In this document: piece by piece, positions 55,969 to 64,000 of the stretch
How the letters are laid out: the number at the start of each line of letters is the position of its first letter
How positions within the stretch are numbered: the first letter of the stretch is position 1
Origin: Methanococcus aeolicus Nankai-3
Lineage (GTDB): Archaea; AGJL01; Methanococci; Methanococcales; Methanococcaceae
NCBI RefSeq assembly: GCF_000017185.1
Contig: NC_009635.1
Span: 1,056,563-1,120,562, forward strand
Direction of reading: 5' to 3'
DNA: 64,000 nt
Made by a program: the position numbers and the translations under genes
The notes under the pieces: generated by a model
Database searches by the model: none
What the model was told of the DNA's origin: nothing
The model's input: only the letters and a program-made list of their open reading frames with translations

Positions 55969-56631
55969 TTATAATGACGACACAGAGCCAAATCCTTTTG
56001 ATACTTTCCCACCAATCCCCAACAGATTTGGAATATTAAAATTAACTTCAAATTTGCCAAAAAATCCAATAAATTTAGTTCCCTTGTATTTAACTGGGAT
56101 TTCATCATATTCTAAAATATTTGCTTCTATTCTCTTATCTACTGTGTAGTTTAAGTATTTACTCATTGATAGCAGGTTTCCTATCAATATTTTTTCAAGT
56201 TTTTCTTTTCGTCCATTCTCATTTAATTTTTTGTAATCTAAATAATTTTTCTCATTTAGAGCAACCCATGGAGATACAAACCTATATTTTTTTAAATCAT
56301 CACATGCTCCAAAATCCTCAGATTTTACAGAGATATATCCATCAACAACATCATATAATTCATGATTCAATTCTAATTTGTCAATATCGAGTACCATACT
56401 TCCTAAAATATTTGTTCCTTCATCTATGCCTATTAGATAAGCATTACCACCCATTATTTTGTACTGAATTTTGGGGTAAGAGTATATAAATCCATTTCCG
56501 CTGTGGTGGTGTAGTTCTTTATGACCGCATTTATTAAATTTATTTAAAATATACCCCCTTAAATAAGAGGTTTGAAATTTTTTTAATGGTCTATCTGTTT
56601 TTAATTTACAGTGCATTGTTTTTAATTTCAT
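55969..56631 (-). CDS. cas6: CRISPR-associated endoribonuclease Cas6 (Cas6b type)
   Basis: 220-residue RNA nuclease that cuts pre-crRNA within the repeat. The closing glycine-rich loop GIGGKVSKGFGSVSSL is the Cas6 hallmark, and HHHSGNGFIYSYPKIQYKIMGG at about 45-65 fits the N-terminal half of Cas6b. His residues in KELHHHSG could be catalytic. The stop of cas3 overlaps ATG 56643 (ATGA), but GAGGGAAAAT gives a better binding site for ATG 56631, which I chose. Last gene of the cas operon; a repeat-like palindrome follows it. Confidence 0.87.
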   Translation of the reverse strand: MKLKTMHCKLKTDRPLKKFQTSYLRGYILNKFNKCGHKELHHHSGNGFIYSYPKIQYKIMGGNAYLIGIDEGTNILGSMVLDIDKLELNHELYDVVDGYISVKSEDFGACDDLKKYRFVSPWVALNEKNYLDYKKLNENGRKEKLEKILIGNLLSMSKYLNYTVDKRIEANILEYDEIPVKYKGTKFIGFFGKFEVNFNIPNLLGIGGKVSKGFGSVSSL

Positions 56632-56639
56632 ATTTTCCC

Positions 56640-58958
56640 TCATAATATTAACATATTATCCTCGACAGCATTAAATCCTGTCTCTATATTATAATATTTA
56701 TTATCAATTATGGTTATATCTTTATTTTCATCTATTAAAATATCTTTTCCTTTGATTGCATGTTTTTGGATTGATATTATGTACTGATAAAATTCCTTTT
56801 TTATTTTTAAAAATTCCCTCTTTCTTTTAAATGGGTCTTTTATACTTTTTATCCGTTCATATTCAGCATATACTTTTTTTGCATCATCTTCAACATTCAC
56901 AAACAGATTTATTTGTGGTATTTCGTCAATTAATTTAAAATTTTTAGGTACATTATTATATTTGAATGATTTAATAATTTCTAGGAGCTCCCTCGATGAA
57001 TCATCATATCCTTTTAATTTTTTAAAATAACAATTGTTAATATTTAGGAGCTCCCTTTCTTCAATTTCATCATAATTTTTTAATAATTCCTCAGTCTTTG
57101 AAATGAGAGCTCCGTTATAAATATACCTGCTGAATGGATGACCATTATCATTGATTAGTTTGACTATGTTTATAATTCCCTGTTCTGTTCCTTCTCCATG
57201 TCTGTTACATCTCCCCGCAGTTTGATTTATTGAGTCCAATGGTGCAATGTCCCTATACACAATATCAACGCTTATATCCACTCCTGCTTCGATTAACTGG
57301 GTGGATACTATGATTTTTCGGTTATTGTTTTTATTATTTTTATTAATCTTCTCAATACGGTTTAATCGTTCCTTTGGATATATATTGGTGGATAAGTAAT
57401 AATATTCAGTATTTTCATAGTTATATTCCTTTAATAAGTCATAAACTTCTTTTGATGATTTTATGGTATTCAATACTATTAAAAAATCTTTATCTGGATT
57501 GTTGTTTATGTCTTCGTCTAATACGCCTACAAATTCAGTTAAATCCATAGGTTCATTGTGTATTTTCATTTTTATTCTATTTAAGTTTGAAAAATAATGT
57601 TCTTTATCGTCAAGAAGTTCTACGCATTCATTTTTATCAAAAATCATAGGTAGCGTGGCTGTTGTAAGTATAAAATATATATTATACTCCTCTGCCAAAA
57701 ATCTGAATATTTTATTTACTAAATGCCAGTATTTGTGGGGAATGGACTGTATTTCATCCAATATAATTATGCTGTTAGATAAGCTGCTGAACTTTTTTAA
57801 GTCGCTGTTTTTATTTGAAAATATGCTGTAAAACAACTGCATAAATGTTGTTGTAATTATTTTGGAGCTCCATGTTTCCATTAAATGAAGTGATTTATTT
57901 TCATCCAGTATATTCTCTTCCCCATTTTTCTCATGCCAATATACCACATCTGACAGATGGTGATGTTTTAAAAGAATATTTGAAGGAGGATTTTTTAAAA
58001 CTTCATTTAAAACTTTGTAGTTTTGGTCAATGATACTTAAAAATGGAAGGCAGTATATTATTTTCATATCGATATTTTTTTCAGTTTTTATCCGATTTGA
58101 CAATTTTAGGGCAAAATTAAAAATAGTAAGAGTCTTTCCAATTCCTGTTGGAGCGTTTAATGTGTATATTTTCTGATTTAAATCTAAATTATGTACTTTA
58201 TTTGAAATTTTATAAAATATTTCTGTTCTTAGATGGTCTATTGGTTTGATTTTAGGTTTATTTTCGATATAATCAATAATGTCGGAAGGTATTTCATTAG
58301 AAACTCCGAGTTCTGTATTTTGTCTAAATATGGCATCCTCTTTATCCGATGATATTAATAGAGAAAATAAATATTGATATAAATAATATGTCTCAATTTT
58401 CATTTCATCGTTGATTTCGTATTTTAAGTCATCACAGAGATATTCCAATTCTTCAACTTCTGAAATAAGTTCCTCAATATCACAATTCAATTTTGGGAAA
58501 TTATTTTCATTTAATATATTGTTTATAAAATTGAAATTTAATTCATCAAACTGTTTTTTTAAAATGTCTTCATCCTGTATGGAGGCATCATTTAGGAGCT
58601 CCGATAAATTGCCATGATGCTTTTTTATACACAATGAAAATATTTGATAATATTTGTTATCTATATTTTTTGATTCTAAATAGCTCTTTATAACATAATT
58701 TGCTAAAACAAACGATATTTCCGAATGTCTTTTTAATATTCTTTTTTCTATTTTCTCATTTCTTATGTATTTTTGAAAATAGGTTGTAGTTTTTCCAAAA
58801 TCATGAGATAAGCATATTATTTTTAAAATATCCTTTATAATAGCATTATTAAAGTATTTTAATTTTAGAGAATTGTATTTAGATAATGCCCTATTTTTTG
58901 TCATTATGAGGTGTTTTTTTAGTGGATAGTCAGGATTAGGATGAGATATAAGCTCCAT
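56640..58958 (-). CDS. cas3: CRISPR-associated helicase-nuclease Cas3 (HD fused)
   Basis: 772 residues. The N-terminal HD nuclease shows CLSHDFGKTT and KKHHGNLSE; the superfamily 2 helicase shows NAPTGIGKT (Walker A) near 268, IILDEIQSIPH (DEAH-like), TTATLP (motif III), VSTQLIEAGVDI and QTAGRCNRHG (motifs V, VI). It degrades DNA bound by Cascade. Start by TTGAGGGACAATAT. It is placed between cas5 and cas6, 17 bp after cas5, with several GGAGCTCC palindromes, so this locus appears well adapted to the genome. Confidence 0.95.
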   Translation of the reverse strand: MELISHPNPDYPLKKHLIMTKNRALSKYNSLKLKYFNNAIIKDILKIICLSHDFGKTTTYFQKYIRNEKIEKRILKRHSEISFVLANYVIKSYLESKNIDNKYYQIFSLCIKKHHGNLSELLNDASIQDEDILKKQFDELNFNFINNILNENNFPKLNCDIEELISEVEELEYLCDDLKYEINDEMKIETYYLYQYLFSLLISSDKEDAIFRQNTELGVSNEIPSDIIDYIENKPKIKPIDHLRTEIFYKISNKVHNLDLNQKIYTLNAPTGIGKTLTIFNFALKLSNRIKTEKNIDMKIIYCLPFLSIIDQNYKVLNEVLKNPPSNILLKHHHLSDVVYWHEKNGEENILDENKSLHLMETWSSKIITTTFMQLFYSIFSNKNSDLKKFSSLSNSIIILDEIQSIPHKYWHLVNKIFRFLAEEYNIYFILTTATLPMIFDKNECVELLDDKEHYFSNLNRIKMKIHNEPMDLTEFVGVLDEDINNNPDKDFLIVLNTIKSSKEVYDLLKEYNYENTEYYYLSTNIYPKERLNRIEKINKNNKNNNRKIIVSTQLIEAGVDISVDIVYRDIAPLDSINQTAGRCNRHGEGTEQGIINIVKLINDNGHPFSRYIYNGALISKTEELLKNYDEIEERELLNINNCYFKKLKGYDDSSRELLEIIKSFKYNNVPKNFKLIDEIPQINLFVNVEDDAKKVYAEYERIKSIKDPFKRKREFLKIKKEFYQYIISIQKHAIKGKDILIDENKDITIIDNKYYNIETGFNAVEDNMLIL

Positions 58959-58975
58959 ATATTGTCCCTCAATAA

Positions 58976-59746
58976 TTAAATAAGCGTAATATTCTCTTTT
59001 AGTTCTGGGATATGATAATACTCTTTAACCTTGCAATTTATTGATTCTCCATTTCGTTCGTAAAATATATCAATATACTCTGTGGTTAATCTATTTTCAT
59101 CCATTTCATTTGGTATCTTTGAAAATAAATATTCCTTATTTAGTTCTAAATTAATATCGTCATTTATGATATTATCTCGTCTAATTAATGAGTTAATGGT
59201 TGTGTATTCGTCATCGGAAACTTTTTTCTCAAATTCAAATTCTCCCATATATTCAAAATTTGCTAGGAGCTCCGATAGTCCCAACGATATAGTATATACT
59301 GTTTTATGCTGTTCCAACAATTTCTTTAATTTTGAATATAGTTTTTCATCGGTTAAATGAACATACAACCTATATTTTGGATTTTTAAGCATTTCAAATC
59401 GTATTTGGGTTCTATTTGGAATTAAATTTACATTATATATCTTAATACTTTTAATACTTTTATTATCTAAGGAGATATTGGATTTTTTTATCTTGTCTCT
59501 CTTTGTATCAATTAGATTCAGGGCAATATTGGTTTTTTGTATAGGATTTTTTATTTTTAGGGCTATCTTTACAGTATCTTTATTTATATGCTTTAAATAG
59601 TCTTCCTTATCCAATCCTAAAAATGCTCCCAACATGCCATATATTGAAGTTTTTGGGGGAAAATCATAAGATAAAGGACTTGTAGTTGTATAGATTTTTT
59701 TAAAATGCCCATAATCCCCCCAAATATCAAAAACTATCATCTTCAT
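58976..59746 (-). CDS. cas5: CRISPR-associated protein Cas5 (type I-B)
   Basis: 256-residue RAMP subunit that caps the 5' handle of crRNA in Cascade. The N-terminal IVFDIWGDYGHFKKIYTTTSPLSYDFPPKTSIYGMLGAFLG has the family's FP-P-S-ls-G-L-ga-lG pattern. C-terminal segments include NRTQIRFEMLKNPKYRLYVH and SLGLSELLANFEYMGEFE, as in the Hmari-type Cas5. Start ATG 59746 after TTTGGTGAAAAT. The gap to cas7 is about 60 bp, to cas3 17 bp. Confidence 0.93.
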   Translation of the reverse strand: MKMIVFDIWGDYGHFKKIYTTTSPLSYDFPPKTSIYGMLGAFLGLDKEDYLKHINKDTVKIALKIKNPIQKTNIALNLIDTKRDKIKKSNISLDNKSIKSIKIYNVNLIPNRTQIRFEMLKNPKYRLYVHLTDEKLYSKLKKLLEQHKTVYTISLGLSELLANFEYMGEFEFEKKVSDDEYTTINSLIRRDNIINDDINLELNKEYLFSKIPNEMDENRLTTEYIDIFYERNGESINCKVKEYYHIPELKENITLI

Positions 59747-59806
59747 ATTTTCACCAAAAAGTGTGAAATAAATTAAAATAAAATAATATGGTGTGTGTTG
59801 AATATA

Positions 59807-60799
59807 TTAAATATTAATTTCTTTAAACTCAATTTCATTGCCATCTACATTGAATTTAAACTCTTCGTCGTTGTAAGTTAGTTTTAATCTATCATCCCAC
59901 ACATATTCAACATTTTCAATTTTATCTTTATTTTTCAACAATATATCTATTAATTTTGTCATATCAATTTTATAGTCATCGGAGCTCCTAATTTCCTCAT
60001 CATTAACATCGGATTTAAGTATTAAACATTTGTCCAAATCTCCAATATGGTAGTTGTTTTCTTTGTAATTCACTTTAATTAATAATTTTGGAGTTTGTCC
60101 TATTTTACTTCTACTGATTAGGTTTTTTGTTCCATTCCATATGGCATCGATGAGTTTATTTATGTCTTCGTTTGATAGATTGGTATGTTTTGCAGCATTT
60201 TCGTTTATTATTCCATAAAATGATATTAATGAGTATGGAACGACATATTCTTCCCTAAAAGTCTTCTGTCCTTTATCCTTTCCAGATGCAAATGCCCCCG
60301 TACCTTTTACAAACATTAGCTCTACTTTGTGGAGAGATTTTCCAAATCTAAACTGAACAGGTCCTGTGAGTGTAATGGAACCTCCTTTATTTTTATTTAA
60401 TTCGATAGGGATTGTTCCTCCAAAAAGTCTAACATCGATACAGTTGTTTAAAATATTGTTTTGCATTATTTCTTTCATATCGTTTAAAGTTAGTTTTGAT
60501 TTGTCAATTTTATTGTTGTCTTCCCCATGAAGAAAATCCTCAGCCCTCAACTTTGCATCTTGAATATTACCTTTATCATCTTCAATTTCCCTTACAAATA
60601 TTTCTTCTCCATTAAAGTTATTTAAATAATCTCTAATGGTTCTTTTTAACCTAACATCACTTACTAAATTTATTCCAGTAGATGGGTCAATCCTTGGTTT
60701 GTTATCGTCCAACGGGTCTCCATTTGGATTTATGTATTGGGCATCGTATAAAAATATTAATTCACTTCTATTTATGGCGTTTGATTCAGTATTACTCAT
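59807..60799 (-). CDS. cas7: CRISPR-associated protein Cas7 (Csh2, type I-B)
   Basis: Backbone subunit of Cascade (330 residues). NRSELIFLYDAQYINPNGDPLDDNKPRIDPSTGINLVSDVRLKRTIRDYL is the conserved Csh2/Cst2-type N-terminus. GTIPIELN, LTGPVQFRFG, and VKGTGAFASGKDKGQKTFREEYVVPYSL follow. I start at ATG 60799 (MSNTESNA) with GAGGGTGAAAAAA upstream; the start overlaps the end of cas8b by eight bases, which implies translational coupling. Confidence 0.94.
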   Translation of the reverse strand: MSNTESNAINRSELIFLYDAQYINPNGDPLDDNKPRIDPSTGINLVSDVRLKRTIRDYLNNFNGEEIFVREIEDDKGNIQDAKLRAEDFLHGEDNNKIDKSKLTLNDMKEIMQNNILNNCIDVRLFGGTIPIELNKNKGGSITLTGPVQFRFGKSLHKVELMFVKGTGAFASGKDKGQKTFREEYVVPYSLISFYGIINENAAKHTNLSNEDINKLIDAIWNGTKNLISRSKIGQTPKLLIKVNYKENNYHIGDLDKCLILKSDVNDEEIRSSDDYKIDMTKLIDILLKNKDKIENVEYVWDDRLKLTYNDEEFKFNVDGNEIEFKEINI

Positions 60800-62645
60800 T
60801 TTTTTCACCCTCATTGTTTTTATTATTTTTTAAGTTATCAAAAACGGAGCTTAGGGACATACCTAATGAAAATATGTAGGATATTTCATTGTTTGACAAA
60901 TTCCAATTACTTCCTGAATTTATATATTTAAGTGCAATTTCTTTTTTTAGGGGAGAATAATAATTAATACCATCTTCCTGCCCATATTCCATTAATTTTT
61001 GACTTGCCTCCTTGAATATGTTTTCAACTTTGGATTTATCCAATTTTAAACCTTGAAGTTTTGCTAAAAACGGCTTTGACTGTCGTTTATGGGCTTGAAG
61101 ATTTAAAAGTTTATTAACCAACACACCAGTTAAAAACACTGCCTTTTTATCCTCACTGTTGAAAAACTCCTCATAATCTTCAAAAAACTTATCTATTTCA
61201 CTGTAATCGTATGATGATTTTTCTAAAATAATATCACCCCTCGGTTTTAAGTCAATATTTAATAGATTTGTATTAATTAGGAAGTAGATAATCATAAATG
61301 ATTTATAGGTGGATAAACTGATGGATTCACTGTTTTTAAATTCTCGCCGTATTTTTGAGATAAATTGGTTAATTATGTAATGATAATCGATTTTTTCATT
61401 TGAAAATATGCTGTTTATCAGTTTTAAAAATATTTCATTATCGTTATCAACAAATTCTTTGATATATCCCAATAAAAACCTTAACTCTTCCAAATCCTCG
61501 CTATTTTTGAATATTGAAACGAAATAATCTCGCTGATTTTTATTTAATTTTTTTAAATTAACATTTACTTTATAGTTTTTAAATAATGGAATGTTTTCAG
61601 TTTTTTCCATGGCCTTATATAATATACTAAATCTTGAAGGAAGAACATCCTCAATCATTTGAAGAACTTTGAAATCATTACCTTCATTAAAAAACATAAA
61701 TGTTGTATAACAGTAAATGTCGTTGTTTTTTAAAACGCTAAATAATCTTTTTTCCTCTTTTGAATACTTCCCATTAATTTTATTCTCTTTTGATGATAAT
61801 TCTTTGTATCGTTCCAATACTCTTTCTAAATCCCCCTCAAATAAAACCTTTGGAATCATATAAAATTCTGTTCCGTAGAATCTATCCCTTAAATTTTCAT
61901 CCAAATATTTTTTCCCCTCTTCAACAGCCAATGCACATTTTAAACATATTGGAAAGGTTTTCCATGCCTCATTTGGATTAAATCCACTTACATTTCCAAT
62001 TTTATCCACGGAGTAAAACCCAAATTTTCTAAACAACCCATATACTTCATTTTCTTTATTACATATTGAACATACACCGGAGCTCCTTGAAGTTATTTTA
62101 CCAGTTTTTATATAATAATAATCCATGGTTGCCTTGTATATAAAGTAATTTCTAAATTCTTCAATATCTCCAACAAAATATTCATTTTCGCCATCTTTAA
62201 ATGTTATGGTCAATATAGTGCCGTCTTTTCCTTTTTTGTCGATGATATCGCTTAAAATTTTATCTTCATTATCTTTTAAGGATTTTTCTAATTTTTTAAG
62301 TAAATTAGATTCTTTACAATTTTTATGATTTATTGTTTCGGACACCGCTTTGATTATCTTTTTTTTCAGGGTTTTTTCAGATTCTGTAATTTTAGAAGTT
62401 GGTGAAAAATCGGCACCGTTGGGAGCTCCTGCTTTATACATTAATTTTAGTATTTTACTTTTATCGAATTCATCAATATTAACCCCCAAATAATTCATCG
62501 TATTATAATCAAAAGTTATTTTCAATATATCTTTATAATTTCCCTTTACATTTGGATTTTCGACCAATATGGATAATGGATTATTCAAATCTTTTCCTTC
62601 ATTTTTTATTATATAATTTCCAATTTGTGCTACACTGGATAACAT
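60792..62645 (-). CDS. cas8b: CRISPR-associated protein Cas8b (Csh1)
   Basis: Large Cascade subunit (617 residues) for PAM recognition, type I-B. The N-terminal MLSSVAQIGNYIIKNEGK and a zinc-finger-like CSICNKENEVYGLF ... FPICLKCALAVEEGK (about 195-245) are the Csh1/Cas8b features. The rest is helical and typical of TM1802-like Csh1 proteins. The start is ATG 62645 after GGGGGGAGT; upstream ATG codons are not preceded by a good site. First gene of the minus-strand operon cas8b-cas7-cas5-cas3-cas6. Confidence 0.9.
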   Translation of the reverse strand: MLSSVAQIGNYIIKNEGKDLNNPLSILVENPNVKGNYKDILKITFDYNTMNYLGVNIDEFDKSKILKLMYKAGAPNGADFSPTSKITESEKTLKKKIIKAVSETINHKNCKESNLLKKLEKSLKDNEDKILSDIIDKKGKDGTILTITFKDGENEYFVGDIEEFRNYFIYKATMDYYYIKTGKITSRSSGVCSICNKENEVYGLFRKFGFYSVDKIGNVSGFNPNEAWKTFPICLKCALAVEEGKKYLDENLRDRFYGTEFYMIPKVLFEGDLERVLERYKELSSKENKINGKYSKEEKRLFSVLKNNDIYCYTTFMFFNEGNDFKVLQMIEDVLPSRFSILYKAMEKTENIPLFKNYKVNVNLKKLNKNQRDYFVSIFKNSEDLEELRFLLGYIKEFVDNDNEIFLKLINSIFSNEKIDYHYIINQFISKIRREFKNSESISLSTYKSFMIIYFLINTNLLNIDLKPRGDIILEKSSYDYSEIDKFFEDYEEFFNSEDKKAVFLTGVLVNKLLNLQAHKRQSKPFLAKLQGLKLDKSKVENIFKEASQKLMEYGQEDGINYYSPLKKEIALKYINSGSNWNLSNNEISYIFSLGMSLSSVFDNLKNNKNNEGEKNE

Positions 62646-62773
62646 ACTCCCCCCATTAATACAGTAAATAAATATTAACATATAAATATAGTAATAATTA
62701 TATTAATATAGTATATAAATTTTTTGTTATATAAATTTTTTATTTCAAAATTAAAAAAATAAAATGGGGAAAT
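62646..62773. promoter_or_regulatory. Divergent promoter region between cas8b and cas1
   Basis: 128 bp, nearly all A/T, with tandem TTATATAAATTTTTT-type strings (62701-62740) that could be TATA boxes for both directions. No CRISPR repeat is present. Confidence 0.45.
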
Positions 62774-63778
62774 ATGGATTTACTTTTGAAAACTAATGGA
62801 TTTTTCATATCTAAAAAAGAAGATAGATTCCGCGTAGAATTAGAAAAAGATGGTAAAATCATAAAAACAGACATACCTGCAACAAAAATAGAAAGAATAA
62901 TCCTTTCAAACAATGGAACAATCACTACGGGGGCGATATCTCTTGCCATTGAAAATAATATTCCAATAATATTTTTAAAATGGGAAGAACCAACAGGCAT
63001 GATTTGGCATTGTAGAATTGGAAAAACTGCTAAAACTCGAAGAAGTCAGCTAAAATTTAGTGAATCCATTAATGGCATAAGGTTTGCGTCCAATTGGATT
63101 AAACAAAAGATGGGAAACCAGTTGAATTATCTAAAAGACTTAAAGAAGAACCATAATCATAAAGGTGATTTTGATACAGTAATAAAAAATATTAATAACT
63201 ACATTATGGAGCTCACCCAATACACAAATAACATCGATGATAAATTACCACACAGAGAAATAAAAGATACTATAATTGGGATAGAAGGAATTGCTTCAAA
63301 ATACTACTTTGAAGGTATAAATCATGCCCTGCCTAAGAATTATAAATTCAAAGAAAGAAGTAGAAGACCTGCAAGGGATAAGTTTAATGCCCTTCTAAAT
63401 TATGGATATGGAATGCTTTATCCAATGGTTGAAAAATGCCTTATTGTTGCAGGATTAGACCCATATGTTGGTTTTATACATGCCGATAATTATAATAAAA
63501 CTACACTGGTTTATGATGTAATTGAAATGTATAGGGCCCATATAGATAGAGGAGTTGTGAATTTTATAAACTCTAAAAAAGTTAAGGGTAGTCATTTTAA
63601 TATTTTGGAAAACGGGATTTCATTATCTGATGATGGAAAGGGGGAGTTTGCACCGTATATAAAAGATATCGTATTTGGAAAGGAATTTTATTTTAAGAAT
63701 AAAAAATATTTATTGCCTGATTTTATACAGAAGGAATGTTATGAGATTGCCAAATCAATAAGGGGGAAGATTTTATGA
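62774..63778 (+). CDS. cas1: CRISPR-associated integrase Cas1
   Basis: 334 residues. The N-terminal beta domain starts MDLLLKTNGFFISKKEDRFRVE; the metal site is TIIGIEGIASKYYFEGI (Glu), then LLNYGYGMLY, and GFIHADNYNKTTLVYDVIEMYR (His and Asp). It integrates new spacers with Cas2. Start by ATGGGGAAAT. The stop overlaps the cas2 start in ATGA. It is transcribed away from the cas8b operon across 128 bp. Confidence 0.95.
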   Translation: MDLLLKTNGFFISKKEDRFRVELEKDGKIIKTDIPATKIERIILSNNGTITTGAISLAIENNIPIIFLKWEEPTGMIWHCRIGKTAKTRRSQLKFSESINGIRFASNWIKQKMGNQLNYLKDLKKNHNHKGDFDTVIKNINNYIMELTQYTNNIDDKLPHREIKDTIIGIEGIASKYYFEGINHALPKNYKFKERSRRPARDKFNALLNYGYGMLYPMVEKCLIVAGLDPYVGFIHADNYNKTTLVYDVIEMYRAHIDRGVVNFINSKKVKGSHFNILENGISLSDDGKGEFAPYIKDIVFGKEFYFKNKKYLLPDFIQKECYEIAKSIRGKIL

Positions 63779-64000
63779 TTTATGTGATTTATGACATTAG
63801 CGACAATAAAATAAGGAAAAAAATATCGGATAAATGCTTAAATTATGGACTTTACAGGATTCAGAAGTCAGTTTTTGCAGGAAGCTTAAATAACAATAGG
63901 GTGGATGAGCTCAGGGTTTTTTGCGAAAATATTTTTAAAGAAGGTGACGAGAACGATAAAATATACATCATTCCAGTATGCAAAAAGTGTTTTGGAAGTT
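63775..64000 (+). CDS. cas2: CRISPR-associated protein Cas2 (3'-truncated by window edge)
   Basis: The 75 visible codons begin MIYVIYDISDNKIRKKISDKC and continue LNYGLYRIQKSVFAGSLN and IYIIPVCKKCFGS. IYDISDN with the metal-binding Asp, and RIQKSVF, are the Cas2 signatures. The ATG at 63775 shares bases with the cas1 stop (ATGA). Any cas4 or CRISPR array would have to be beyond the window. Confidence 0.93.
   Translation, partial: MIYVIYDISDNKIRKKISDKCLNYGLYRIQKSVFAGSLNNNRVDELRVFCENIFKEGDENDKIYIIPVCKKCFGS

Larger units (their letters stand above)
1..64000. repeat. Highly iterated palindrome GGAGCTCC, about 50 copies across the window
   Basis: I counted about 51 exact copies by eye, for example at 125-132, 8116-8123, 16410-16417, 22262-22269 with 22271-22278, 44579-44586, 52323-52330, 54740-54747 and 55485-55492. 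In a sequence of this AT richness an octamer with six G/C bases should occur well under once. Copies lie in both coding strands and in gaps. In coding sequence they are read as Gly-Ala-Pro, Gly-Ser-Ser or Glu-Leu according to frame. The pattern resembles the HIP1 palindrome of cyanobacteria. Confidence 0.9.

Noticed and set aside
55862-56149. Plus-strand open frame starting MYRYRYRYR
   Set aside because: It translates the TATAGA microsatellite and then the antisense of cas6; no protein family features.

Overview
This window looks like a chromosomal segment of a hydrogenotrophic methanogenic archaeon of the order Methanococcales (Methanococcus or Methanothermococcus type). It is AT-rich. Starts are set by GGTGAT- or GAGGG-type ribosome binding sites. 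The gene set is characteristic: an F420-reducing hydrogenase operon whose large subunit needs selenocysteine, an [Fe]-hydrogenase cofactor gene, O-phosphoseryl-tRNA(Cys) ligase, isopentenyl phosphate kinase and phosphomevalonate dehydratase of the archaeal mevalonate route, ether-lipid enzymes, and the proteasome-activating nucleotidase. I cannot name the species from the sequence alone.

Layout. 0-10 kb: partial hcgG/hmdC, biotin ligase, lactaldehyde dehydrogenase, IPK, MBF1, PAN, an FAD oxidoreductase, phosphomevalonate dehydratase large subunit and UPF0179. 10-18 kb: a repeat-rich gap, then glmS, an endonuclease IV-like gene, a UbiA-family lipid prenyltransferase, and an anaerobic ribonucleotide reductase split by a 455-residue intein. 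18-22 kb: the fruA-frhD-frhG-frhB operon. The apparent stop of fruA is an in-frame TGA (selenocysteine), followed by a typical archaeal SECIS hairpin. 22-40 kb: housekeeping genes (glyA, a beta-CASP nuclease, an amidohydrolase, archaeal thymidylate synthase, a pentapeptide-repeat membrane protein, a carbamoyltransferase, serB, a DUF98 protein, an AMMECR1/MEMO1-associated radical SAM enzyme, an MFS transporter, taw3, a lipid synthase, an ABC-class ATPase, sepS). 40-55 kb: a minus-strand island of exported and membrane proteins. It includes a 2064-residue beta-rich surface protein, two paralogs sharing a nearly identical 3' end, a membrane protein that may carry a cytoplasmic PIN-like domain, and a membrane-anchored winged-helix regulator. 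55-64 kb: the remnant of a second UbiA gene, a hexanucleotide microsatellite, a lone CRISPR-repeat-like palindrome, then a type I-B CRISPR-Cas locus (cas6-cas3-cas5-cas7-cas8b on minus; cas1-cas2 divergent on plus, cas2 cut by the window end).

How the genes connect. IPK and phosphomevalonate dehydratase supply isoprenoids that the UbiA-type enzyme and the CDP-alcohol transferase turn into archaeal lipids. CofA supports F420 synthesis, and the Fru/Frh hydrogenase reduces F420 with H2. HcgG/HmdC helps build the cofactor of the alternative Hmd enzyme. SepRS charges tRNA(Cys) with phosphoserine.

Beyond the genes, three repeat layers stand out. The palindrome GGAGCTCC occurs about 50 times where well under one is expected. 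A family of roughly 60-220 bp elements with covarying terminal inverted repeats usually lies just upstream of genes. A family of short perfect hairpins with a GAA/TTC or AGA loop has also entered coding sequence, including in frame in the biotin ligase.
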